From NCBI RefSeq assembly GCF_009663395.1, contig NZ_QKNW01000001.1, positions 2,387,062-2,451,061 on the forward strand: 64,000 bases of DNA. The letters run 5' to 3'. A model generated the notes under the pieces. That model did not search any database, was not told the origin of the DNA, and saw only the letters and a list, made by a program, of their open reading frames with translations. The position numbers were made by a program, and so were the translations under genes. Positions 34,722-42,724 of the stretch are shown here, one piece after another. This DNA is from Halosegnis longus (GTDB taxonomy: Archaea > Halobacteriota > Halobacteria > Halobacteriales > Haloarculaceae). The stretch's first letter is position 1. Each line of letters opens with the position of its first letter.

Positions 34722-36470
34722 ATGATCAGTAGGATTAGTCGGGGCGAGTGTGATCTCTGTATGGCCGAGGCTGAGGTGACAGAGCCACAAATGTATGATC
34801 TCCCGTCAGATCACCCAAAACAGCGGTGGGCGCACCTTACACTCTGTCCACTGTGTCAAGCAGCATATGAGCCGCGGACTCTCCCGGAGGATATGGATTC
34901 GGTGACATTTAGACGGGTGTCCTGTCCGTCCTGTGGAAATGAAAATATCAGATGGATCGGCACTCCGGATTGGGCGAATCCACAGGCCCTGCAACAGTAC
35001 TGTCTCGAGCCCGGGGAGAGAGACTCAAAGGCGCTTCCGTCGTCCGTCGTGAATAGGAAACTCACCAGAGCGACCGCTGTCTGTCGGGACTGCATCCCCT
35101 CGGTCTCTGCCGCAGTCATTCGTGAAGAACTAACACTGAGTGCCGAGGAGGCCACTGTCGAGGGAGAGACCATGCCGGGAACGCCACAGTGGGCATTCGA
35201 GACAGGCAATCAGGTTCGGTCGTCGCCAGCCGTCGCTGATGGAATCATCTACACCGGAAGTACCGATTGGAAGCTGTACGCAGTAGATGCCGAGAGCGGC
35301 CGCAAACGCTGGGAGTTCGCGACCGGTGGGCGAATTAAATCCTCACCAGCCGTCGAGGATGGGAGCGTATACATCGGGAGCAACGACGAACACGTGTACG
35401 CTGTCGACGCTGAAACCGGACGCGAGGAGTGGAGGTGTGACACGGGCCACTGGGGCCGGGCGTCGCCAGTTGTGGACGACGGAACCGTGTATATCGGGAG
35501 CTACGATACCAATCTATACGCGATCGATTCAGCCACCGGCAGCGTCCGCTGGCAGTTCGACACCCAGGGGATGGTCAATTGCTCGCCTGCAGTGGTAGCC
35601 GGTACTGTGTACGTGGCCACCGACGGACGACGACTGTACGCCGTAGATGCCGGGAGTGGACGTGAACAGTGGCAATTCTATACGGGGGAGAAAATGCGCT
35701 CTTCACCGACAGTAGCCGATGGCACCGTCTATGCCGGGAGCAACGGCGGAACCCTGTACGCAGTAGACGCCACCACCGGCGAGGAGCGATGGCAGTTTGG
35801 AACTGATGGGTGGATCAAAGGCTCGTCAGTAGTCATTAATGAGACCGTGTTCGCTGGGAGTCTTGACGGGACGCTCTATGCCGTCGACGCAGCCGACGGC
35901 CGAGAACACTGGCGGTTCGAAACGAATGACCGGATTCGATCCGCACCAGTCGCGGCTGACGGCACAGTGTACGTTGGCAGTCTCGACCACAATCTCTACG
36001 CGGTCGATATCGCAACAGGGCGCGAGCGGTGGCGGTTCGAGACGGGCCACCAGATTCGATACTCACCAGTAGTGGATGACAATTTCGTGTACGTCGGCAG
36101 TCTCGATGGGTCGCTGTACGCAATCAAACAAGCGGGGCCGAGCGCGGAGGAGGAAGTGAAACGGGTAATACCGACTACCGGTACAACTCTCTTTGATTCG
36201 TCGGAGGAGCAAGCATCTGAAGCGATCGAGACAGCCTCGGAGTCAAACGAGCCGGTATCTCAAGGAATTGGGACAGTATCAGAACCACATGGAGCATCTG
36301 AAGAGGGTGAAACAACGTGGTGTGGGTCCTGCGGACGCGAGCTGTCGTCGGACACCGTGGCGTTTTGCCCCGAATGTGGGACACAGCGACGGTGTCGTGA
36401 GTGCGGCTTTGACTTCACCGACCGGGACGAGGTGCCGAACTACTGTCCGTCCTGTGGCGAAGAACAGTGA
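34722..36470 (+). CDS. PQQ-type beta-propeller with zinc fingers at both ends
   Basis: 582 residues from the ATG at 34722 (TATA-like gtattttgc at 34691-34699). N-terminal zinc-binding region (about 1-60) with CDLC, CPLC and CPSCG pairs. Eight highly regular blades of about 40 residues follow at about 155-475, each with DG-VY-GS---LYAVDA and a W-[RQE]-F turn. The linker holds GTTLFDSSEE, a loose form of the tag. The C terminus has two more ribbons (CGSCG...CPECG and CRECG...CPSCG). The blade regularity suggests recent repeat expansion, in contrast to the divergent blades of 26106. Confidence 0.9.
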   Translation: MISRISRGECDLCMAEAEVTEPQMYDLPSDHPKQRWAHLTLCPLCQAAYEPRTLPEDMDSVTFRRVSCPSCGNENIRWIGTPDWANPQALQQYCLEPGERDSKALPSSVVNRKLTRATAVCRDCIPSVSAAVIREELTLSAEEATVEGETMPGTPQWAFETGNQVRSSPAVADGIIYTGSTDWKLYAVDAESGRKRWEFATGGRIKSSPAVEDGSVYIGSNDEHVYAVDAETGREEWRCDTGHWGRASPVVDDGTVYIGSYDTNLYAIDSATGSVRWQFDTQGMVNCSPAVVAGTVYVATDGRRLYAVDAGSGREQWQFYTGEKMRSSPTVADGTVYAGSNGGTLYAVDATTGEERWQFGTDGWIKGSSVVINETVFAGSLDGTLYAVDAADGREHWRFETNDRIRSAPVAADGTVYVGSLDHNLYAVDIATGRERWRFETGHQIRYSPVVDDNFVYVGSLDGSLYAIKQAGPSAEEEVKRVIPTTGTTLFDSSEEQASEAIETASESNEPVSQGIGTVSEPHGASEEGETTWCGSCGRELSSDTVAFCPECGTQRRCRECGFDFTDRDEVPNYCPSCGEEQ

Positions 36471-36862
36471 GTGAGCAGTGGCCGACAGAGCAACTGGACG
36501 CAACCGTCACACGCTTCGTCGAACTTCGTCGAACTACGTCCAGCCACGTCGGTGAGCGCTCTGCTCAAATAACGGGGTTTGGAACATCGGCTGAGAGTGT
36601 GGACGACAGCCGGGGGCTATTCGGTGCGAACGACCGCAGAGAACTCCGAGAGCCAATTCTCAGTCGTAGTGAATCCCTCGACACGGACTACACAGCGCCC
36701 TCCGTGCCCGGCAACCACCGAAGCAATTAGGCCCGGTGCACGCCACCAACCTATCACCGCGCGCACTGCCAGCTGTGTCGGCTACCCTGCCGAAAGGGAG
36801 CGAGACCACTAGACCACTGGCCAACTCAGCTGCCGTGGTGACTCCACCAGCGCGACACCACC
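36471..36862. other. Gene-poor gap
   Basis: 392 bases between the propeller and the VOC gene. A GTG at 36467 opens an 87-codon frame overlapping the propeller stop, but its composition (few hydrophobics, many Ser/Arg) does not look coding. A short direct repeat, ttcgtcgaac, occurs twice in tandem near 36514-36533. No RNA gene or clear promoter seen. Confidence 0.5.
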
Positions 36863-37711
36863 ATGCACACAGATACAGAGCCGCTTCCCCCAGCGACCCA
36901 CCTTGGACGAACGGCCCTTCTCGTATCGGATCTCACGGGGATGGTCGAGTTCTACCGGGACGTGGTCGGACTCACCGTCCGCAGCCACACCAGTACGACA
37001 GCAGTACTGGGCGTCGAAGGGACGCCACTACTTATCCTGGAGGCCGACCCCGAGGCTCCATCCAGACCGCCGGCCGGAGCAGGTCTCTTCCACACCGCCT
37101 TTCGGGTGCCGTCGCGGGGGGCGCTTGGAGACGCGCTAGCACGCATTCAGACACACTGGGAGCTCAGTGGTGCCTCCGATCACGGCGTCAGCGAAGCGCT
37201 GTATTTGACCGACCCGGAAGGGAACGGGGTTGAACTCTACCGAGATTACCCCCGTGAAGACTGGCCTCGGACCGGTGATGGACGAGTTCGAATGGGGACG
37301 TATCACCTCGATCTCGAGCCGCTGGAAGCGGCAGCCGCCGGACAGCCAGGGGTGCCGGCTGAAACTGATATCGGCCACGTCCACCTGGAAGTAACGTCAC
37401 TAGAGACGTTCAGCGACTTCTACGTAGATACGGTCGGATTTGAGCCGCAGACAGAGCTGCAGGCTGCACGCTTCGTCGGTGCAGGCGGCTATCACCATCA
37501 TATCGGGGCAAATACGTGGAACAACCGAACCGAACCAATCAGGGGTACCGGGTTGTCCTGGTTCGAAGTGGTGCTTCCCGACACAGAGACACTGGTGAAG
37601 CTTCGGGAGCGACTCACGGCGGGTCAGTATCCACTGACCGAAACAGAGACCGGCTTCGCGGTCACGGGCCCGGACGAAATCCAGATGCGCTTGCGCAGTA
37701 CAGAAGAGTGA
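36863..37711 (+). CDS. VOC-family (glyoxalase/extradiol dioxygenase-like) protein
   Basis: 282 residues with two VOC modules: THLGRTALLVSDLTGMVEFY opening the first (about 12 on) and DIGHVHLEVTSLETFSDFYV opening the second (about 170 on). Landmarks are LYLTDPEGNGVELYRD at the end of the first pair and YHHHIGANTW in the second, the pattern of bacterial CatE/YfiE-like catechol 2,3-dioxygenase-related proteins. Such enzymes bind Fe or Mn through His and Glu. It looks like an ordinary metabolic gene inserted among the tagged genes; no zinc ribbon and no tag. Substrate unknown. Confidence 0.88.
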   Translation: MHTDTEPLPPATHLGRTALLVSDLTGMVEFYRDVVGLTVRSHTSTTAVLGVEGTPLLILEADPEAPSRPPAGAGLFHTAFRVPSRGALGDALARIQTHWELSGASDHGVSEALYLTDPEGNGVELYRDYPREDWPRTGDGRVRMGTYHLDLEPLEAAAAGQPGVPAETDIGHVHLEVTSLETFSDFYVDTVGFEPQTELQAARFVGAGGYHHHIGANTWNNRTEPIRGTGLSWFEVVLPDTETLVKLRERLTAGQYPLTETETGFAVTGPDEIQMRLRSTEE

Positions 37712-37737
37712 GACCCCATCGGTGTCAATTGGGCTGG

Positions 37738-37746
37738 CTTTTATGT
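37738..37746 (+). promoter_or_regulatory. TATA box for pentapeptide-repeat gene
   Basis: cttttatgt, 23-31 bases before the ATG at 37769. Confidence 0.6.
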
Positions 37747-37768
37747 AACAGCTCTTCACAGTGGCCAC

Positions 37769-38311
37769 ATGGTCGATCTCGGTCCAGAATCACCGATTGA
37801 TGAGTCGCAACTCGTCCCTGGTGCGGATCTCTCCGGCGCTGACCTCTACAGCGACGACCTCTCTGGTGCAAACCTCCGGGGAGCGGACCTCAGTGGAGCC
37901 GACCTTCGGCATACTGATTTCCGCCGTGCTGACCTCTCGGGGGCGGATCTCCGGAACGCCGATCTCGCGTTTGCCGATCTCCGAGACGCCGACCTGCAAA
38001 ATGCCGACACAGACGGCGCGATCCTTGACGGGGTGATCTTCGACGGATCGACTACGCAAGACGAGGGAGGGGATGCTAATACGGCCGTTAACGAGCAGTC
38101 ACCAGCGACGGGAGGGACGGACGTCTTGGAGGAAGAGACACCAGAAGGCAACACAGACGTGTTTACCAACGGTTCAACAGACAATCGCGCAGCATCGTCG
38201 GGAGATGGTTCAGCTGTCGCGTTCTGTCCGAGCTGTGGAACGGACCTCTCGGAACTTCGAGAGCGACAGCTCGAATTCTGCCCCGAGTGTGGCACAAACC
38301 TTCCTGAGTGA
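37769..38311 (+). CDS. Pentapeptide-repeat protein with tag motif and double zinc ribbon
   Basis: 180 residues. About fourteen A-[DN]-L-x-x repeats fill residues 18-92 (ADLSGADLYSDDLSGANL and on), predicted to form a right-handed beta-helix as in MfpA/Qnr, which mimic DNA; here it is short. Linker motif NTDVFTNGST, nearly identical to TEVFTNGT in the convergent neighbour at 38372. C terminus CPSCG...CPECG. One of several scaffold folds in this locus given the same tail. Confidence 0.9.
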   Translation: MVDLGPESPIDESQLVPGADLSGADLYSDDLSGANLRGADLSGADLRHTDFRRADLSGADLRNADLAFADLRDADLQNADTDGAILDGVIFDGSTTQDEGGDANTAVNEQSPATGGTDVLEEETPEGNTDVFTNGSTDNRAASSGDGSAVAFCPSCGTDLSELRERQLEFCPECGTNLPE

Positions 38312-38371
38312 CGCCATCCGCGAGATCGTCGCAACGCACCCACGGTGTCGGTTGCTGGCGCGATGGAAAGC

Positions 38372-39562
38372 TCACTGCTTCGCACCACAGTGCGGACAGA
38401 AGTTCTGAGTAGGATCCGCAGCGAGGTCGGCGTCGCAGTTCGAACAGCGCTCGTAGACATTCGTCGTCGATTCGGATTGTGCAGTCCCGTTGGTAAACAC
38501 CTCCGTCCCGGTTCCACCCAGTGCAAAAGCACTCCCCCCATTGCTTCCGGCGAAGACAGTCCCAGCCGCGATGACCGGCGACGCGAACACTGGTGTCTCA
38601 CTCTCGAACAGCCACCGCCGGGAGCCGCCGTTGGCGTCAAGCGCACGAACCCCGCTGCTACATCCAATGAAGACGGTCCCATCTACCACCATCGGCGATG
38701 AGCTTATCGGGCCATGTGTCTCGAACGTCCACTCCTTGGCCCCGATAGCTGCATCCAACGCGTAGATGGTTCCGTCGGTGTCGCCGACGAAGACGGTGCC
38801 ATCGACCACTGCCGCCGATGCGACCACCTGTCCGCCGGTCTCGAACACCCAGCGTGTACTCCCCGTCGTGGCATCGAGCGCGTAAACGTGGTTGTCTTGG
38901 TCGCCGACGAAAACAGTGTCATCGACCACCGTCGGTGCGGAATCAACCCAACCGTCCAAAGGACAGTTCCACCGTTCGGTGCCGTCGCTCGCGTCAAGCG
39001 CGTAGAGGCGTTCATCTCGACCCCCGATGTAAACAGTCTCGTCGACAACTGCTGGTGAAGACAGTGCATCTGTAGGGTAGAAGTTGGCCGTTGTCGGCAC
39101 GGGGTTCATTTCAAATTGCCAGCGTTCAGTACCACCATACGTGTAGATGGCGTAGAGCGTCCGTTCACCGGAGAGGATGTAGACGAACCCGTCTGCAACG
39201 GCCGGTGATGAGGAGATTGGCGTTTCCGTTTCGACCGTCCACCGGGGAGTCCCAGCAGCGGCATCAAGTGCATAGACGTTGCCGTCAGTGCTCCCGAAAT
39301 AGACGGTGTCATTCACGACTGCCGGCGATGACACCACTCGCCCATCAGTCTGGAAGCGCCACTGTGAGTCGCCGTCTTTGCTAATCGCGACGATGCTCTC
39401 GCCGCAAGCGACATACACTGTCTCGTCCCAGACAGCGACGTCGTGGACAGGAGACTGAAACTGGTAATCCCAGCGACTAGTCGGCTCGTCGGTTGGCCCC
39501 GCCGCTGGGGAGGTCTCGAAGCGGTGGGTCGGGTTGTACATACGAACGTCCCGGTCGGGCAT
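38372..39562 (-). CDS. PQQ-type beta-propeller with tag motifs and double zinc ribbon
   Basis: 396 residues; ATG at 39562 with a TATA-like gataaag at 39587-39592. Seven to eight regular blades (DSQWRFQTDGRVVSSPAVV, TRWVFETGGQVVASAAVV, KEWTFETHGPISSSPMVV). The tail has TEVFTNGT and TTNVYERC, then CSNCD...CPHCGAKQ. The GAKQ end and the NVYER motif are shared with the propeller at 6282, so these two tails are close relatives though 32 kb apart. Confidence 0.9.
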   Translation of the reverse strand: MPDRDVRMYNPTHRFETSPAAGPTDEPTSRWDYQFQSPVHDVAVWDETVYVACGESIVAISKDGDSQWRFQTDGRVVSSPAVVNDTVYFGSTDGNVYALDAAAGTPRWTVETETPISSSPAVADGFVYILSGERTLYAIYTYGGTERWQFEMNPVPTTANFYPTDALSSPAVVDETVYIGGRDERLYALDASDGTERWNCPLDGWVDSAPTVVDDTVFVGDQDNHVYALDATTGSTRWVFETGGQVVASAAVVDGTVFVGDTDGTIYALDAAIGAKEWTFETHGPISSSPMVVDGTVFIGCSSGVRALDANGGSRRWLFESETPVFASPVIAAGTVFAGSNGGSAFALGGTGTEVFTNGTAQSESTTNVYERCSNCDADLAADPTQNFCPHCGAKQ

Positions 39563-39795
39563 TATTCCCGAACAGCGCCCCGTCCAACTTTATCATTGCC
39601 GACTATGGGGGGCAACGACCGCTGGAGATTCCAAACCCGCTGCGGCAGACACCAACAGCTGCTGTTGACGAAATCGTTAACTGGGGGAGGGGCAACCGAG
39701 CAAGTGCAGACCGTGAATCGGGCAGCGTCAGAGGTAACATGACGCGTTGAACCAAGGCACTTGGACCATAATCCACTCTGAGTGTCCTTTCGCTT

Positions 39796-39843
39796 GTGAC
39801 TACCCGAGGTATCGAACCAGTAGCGACGCCGATGGGTAGTCAC
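39796..39843. repeat. 10-base inverted repeat with tRNA-like T-loop sequence
   Basis: gtgactaccc (39796-39805) and gggtagtcac (39834-39843) are perfect complements with a 28-base loop. On the minus strand the text upstream reads like a D-arm (tggtagagcgg) and the loop holds ggttcgatacc, like a T-arm. The T-stem does not pair and no anticodon arm fits, so it is not a working tRNA. It may be a tRNA remnant, an attachment-site scar or a 3' hairpin of the gene at 39871. Confidence 0.4.
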
Positions 39844-39870
39844 CGCTCTACCACAGCGGCTAACTGCACG

Positions 39871-40374
39871 TCAGATGTATCCGAGGTCGCGCCCCACTCG
39901 TCGCAGTGCGTCCTCCTGCCGGTCGTGATCGTCCGAGTGCAGGCCGGCGACGATCTCGCGCTTGTCCGCAGTCGAGTACTCTGTGTGGATCTGTTTCACC
40001 AGATCCTTCAGATCTGACGTACTCAGCGTATCGCCGGCGACCCGCTGCGAGATCGTTTGGATCTGTGCTGCAGTTCGGTCGTACAGTTCGGTTTCCGAGA
40101 TCGAGTCTCGGTTCGACCGTTCGGACGAAGGCGTCGACGCAGCGTCTGTAGACAGCTCCTGATTGACCCCGGTTCGACGGTCCTTCTCTTGCCGGAGCGT
40201 GTGGTCAATCGGTGACTGAATCGGGTCGTTGAGCAAGTCGTCCAGCTCCTGATTCGTGAGGTCCTGCGGACTGACTGCTCCAGTGTACAGTGATTCTTCA
40301 AGCCGCTCTTCGTGCGACTGGAAGTACTCCTCCGGCGCGCCGTCCCAGCCTGTGCTGTTTGTCCACGAAGTCAT
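39871..40374 (-). CDS. Tag-bearing soluble protein of unknown function
   Basis: 167 residues from the ATG at 40374; another ATG lies 6 bases upstream. It is hydrophilic and helical. It contains DLTNQELDDLLNDPIQSPI, then a Ser/Thr-rich segment with ISETELYDRT, matching the locus motif with L for V, then a helical C-terminal domain (STSDLKDLVKQIHTEYSTA, REIVAGLHSDD). No zinc ribbon and no membrane segment. Family unknown. Confidence 0.75.
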   Translation of the reverse strand: MTSWTNSTGWDGAPEEYFQSHEERLEESLYTGAVSPQDLTNQELDDLLNDPIQSPIDHTLRQEKDRRTGVNQELSTDAASTPSSERSNRDSISETELYDRTAAQIQTISQRVAGDTLSTSDLKDLVKQIHTEYSTADKREIVAGLHSDDHDRQEDALRRVGRDLGYI

Positions 40375-40676
40375 GGGCACTGGTGAGAACGCCCTCCAGT
40401 TATCATTTTGGCCGCTTCAAGTTGCTTCGACACCAATGTGCGTAGCGCCACGCTATAGCCTGGATTCTGAGTGAACTGTCGAACGACGCGGATTACCGAC
40501 TCGCGTCCACGAGTCACTCCCGATCAGTCGGCAACTATACCACAAGACACGATATTATATTACGCTGCCATTTCCCGAAGTGTATCCTTTTGCGACTCGG
40601 TCATACCACCGTCGAAGCCGACACAAGCAGAAGTGACGGAAACCACTAACTGACCAGTTGCCGACACACCACACAC

Positions 40677-42191
40677 ATGATCTATCGGTGTAAAGAGTGC
40701 AAGCAATTGCAATCGGTTGTCGACTCGGTGAGTCAGAAGGACTGCCCAGAGTGTGGGGGCATGTGCGTCCAGATATCAACTAACCACGCCGCTGAGCTAA
40801 TCGTTAACTGTATCAGCGGCGACGGAAAGCTGGCTCCGCCAGTGTCAGATCTACTGAACGTAATCGACGAGAACCCAGCCGAGTCGTTGGTTGAGCTAAT
40901 TGTGCTTCGGGCGCTCGCGGTGAACCATCCACAGCAGCTTGCAGACTCAGCAACGGAAATCGCCGACAGAGTATCGAGTACAGACGTGGATAGGAAGAAT
41001 GGGTGTCCCAACTGTGGTGAAATGATCCAGGAGAACGTTGCCTTCTGTCCGAACTGTGGCGAGCACGTCGAGCAGGAGGGCATCGAGGCAGATCCCGTAG
41101 AGCGGGAACTAATTAGACAACTGGTGCTCCTGCTCGGCTACGTAGCTGGGGAGTACGATCCAGCAGCCGAAGAGATACTCAGCGTCATTAATACCCCAGA
41201 GATTCCGGAACGCATCCAGGAGACAGCAGAGCGCGCATTAGCGACTGCCTTGCTGAGAGCACCGTCTGCGCTGACTGCTGTCGATGATGTCGTCGCCACC
41301 ATCGACTCGTCACCGGTTCTCGAACGGAAGGACCACCTGCTTCTCGCCATCGCACTCGCCGATGATGAGCACGGACGACAAGTGCGGTCGCTAGCGTTCG
41401 AGGAGAGCATAACTAATCACGCCAGTCGGTTGGCAACGCCACTGTTGCTTGCCGAATCTGACCCGCAAGCGTCCGAGTCGCGACTCCAGCAACTAGTGAC
41501 ACGGAAGTTTGGTTTGCCGGTCGGGTCGGGCCAGTCACAGCCGCAGGACATAGGCATGTCGAACTCGCTGACGGGATTTGAATCGGAATCAGTCTCGCTA
41601 TCGGACCTACAAGACGGAGCGAGGCTCACCGAACTTCCGTCTCTGATTCAGACAGCGACGGATGCTGATATCCATCCAGACGGCAGGAGTGACCTGGCTC
41701 GTGAGCTGGGGCGTTTGAATCCGGGACTCTACACGTCAATACTGCGAGAGCTGCAGGATGCAGACGCACTGGACACGGCCACATTTGGCACGCTTGCACT
41801 GGGGCTTCCAGCGGTTGTGGAGGACTCTCCTAGTGCAGTAGCGGAACTGACCGAACGGCTCACCCAGATGATTGAACAGGCAGAGACAGAATCTACAGCA
41901 CGGCCAGCAGCCTCCACACTGTCACTGCTTGCACAACAAGACGTGGAAGTCGACGTACGAGACGCCCTGGTCCAGTATGTTGAGCTTTGTGAGCCGAATA
42001 GCAGAGAAACAGTTGCTCCGGGCACCGGGGATGACGAGGTACTTGAGCGGTCACTCAGAGTCATTCTGTCACCACAGCTCGGCGATGAGACGCTCGATGA
42101 ACTGGTAGCTGCGGGATACCTGTCATCGGAGTCTGAAACGGACGTGTTCGATCACGCCGAAATCACTGAAACAGAGGAGTTTGATTTGTAA
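40677..42191 (+). CDS. Zinc-ribbon helical-repeat protein ending with a tag motif
   Basis: 504 residues. It begins with a zinc ribbon (YRCKECK...CPECGG); a second double ribbon sits at about 105-125 (CPNCG...CPNCG). Two helical regions, about 140-265 and 310-480, look like degenerate HEAT/ARM solenoids (SVLERALATALLRAP-type helices). The C terminus has SETDVFDHAEITETEEFDL. Here the ribbons are N-terminal and the motif C-terminal, the reverse of the usual order. Right-hand end of the tagged cluster. Confidence 0.83.
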   Translation: MIYRCKECKQLQSVVDSVSQKDCPECGGMCVQISTNHAAELIVNCISGDGKLAPPVSDLLNVIDENPAESLVELIVLRALAVNHPQQLADSATEIADRVSSTDVDRKNGCPNCGEMIQENVAFCPNCGEHVEQEGIEADPVERELIRQLVLLLGYVAGEYDPAAEEILSVINTPEIPERIQETAERALATALLRAPSALTAVDDVVATIDSSPVLERKDHLLLAIALADDEHGRQVRSLAFEESITNHASRLATPLLLAESDPQASESRLQQLVTRKFGLPVGSGQSQPQDIGMSNSLTGFESESVSLSDLQDGARLTELPSLIQTATDADIHPDGRSDLARELGRLNPGLYTSILRELQDADALDTATFGTLALGLPAVVEDSPSAVAELTERLTQMIEQAETESTARPAASTLSLLAQQDVEVDVRDALVQYVELCEPNSRETVAPGTGDDEVLERSLRVILSPQLGDETLDELVAAGYLSSESETDVFDHAEITETEEFDL

Positions 42192-42338
42192 CGGAGTTGC
42201 CACACCACCCACTGCTCGTTTCGGCCAGAGCACTGGCAGCCAATCCACCGGCGTCAAGCACTACCCGTTCGAAGTTCCTGCTCACGGCGCAATTTCGACG
42301 CTCCGAAGAGAGTCACCAGCAACGCTGTCTGCGTGAAC

Positions 42339-42548
42339 TCAGACCTTACTCACTTCGCCACAGCCGGGGCACTTGACCTTCGTCGAACTACGGATAATGC
42401 CGCTGTCATTCTTCACTAAGCCATTTTTCTGCATGCAGTCGTTGTGCGCATACGTGTCACAGGTGTCGCAGTGCAGCCCGTTCTCTGGTGTGACTTTCCC
42501 ACGACAGAAGTGACACGGTCCGGGGTCAGCGCCTCCAAGTAGTCCCAT
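42339..42548 (-). CDS. Small treble-clef/PHD-like zinc-finger protein
   Basis: 69 residues from the ATG at 42548; the frame is open 11 codons upstream. Four CxxC/CxxH sites: CHFC, CDTCDTYAHNDC and CPGCG, in a cross-brace-like spacing that resembles C1/PHD/RING treble clefs. Such fingers usually bind proteins or lipids. No tag. It could be a compact member of the zinc-rich locus or an unrelated small protein. Confidence 0.7.
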   Translation of the reverse strand: MGLLGGADPGPCHFCRGKVTPENGLHCDTCDTYAHNDCMQKNGLVKNDSGIIRSSTKVKCPGCGEVSKV

Positions 42549-42724
42549 GGTAACACGCAACGTGTTGCTGTCACTGTACAAGTAACTTCCCCTATCACGA
42601 GCTTCAACACGGTGAGTCTCGACAGCAAGCGACGACAGCGGTTTGCTTGCAGGGGAATCGATGGTTCGGTGGGAGCGACGTTTTGTATGTTCTATTCACA
42701 AGCGGGACCACGAACGCGCGGCAA

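Noticed and set aside
36467..36730. GTG-started 87-codon frame overlapping the propeller stop
   Set aside because: Composition and lack of any recognisable pattern do not support coding; no promoter or homologue-like motif.
295..39562. PQQ propellers as quinoprotein dehydrogenases
   Set aside because: No signal peptide, no dehydrogenase active-site or cytochrome domain, and the tails are signalling-type linkers with zinc ribbons.
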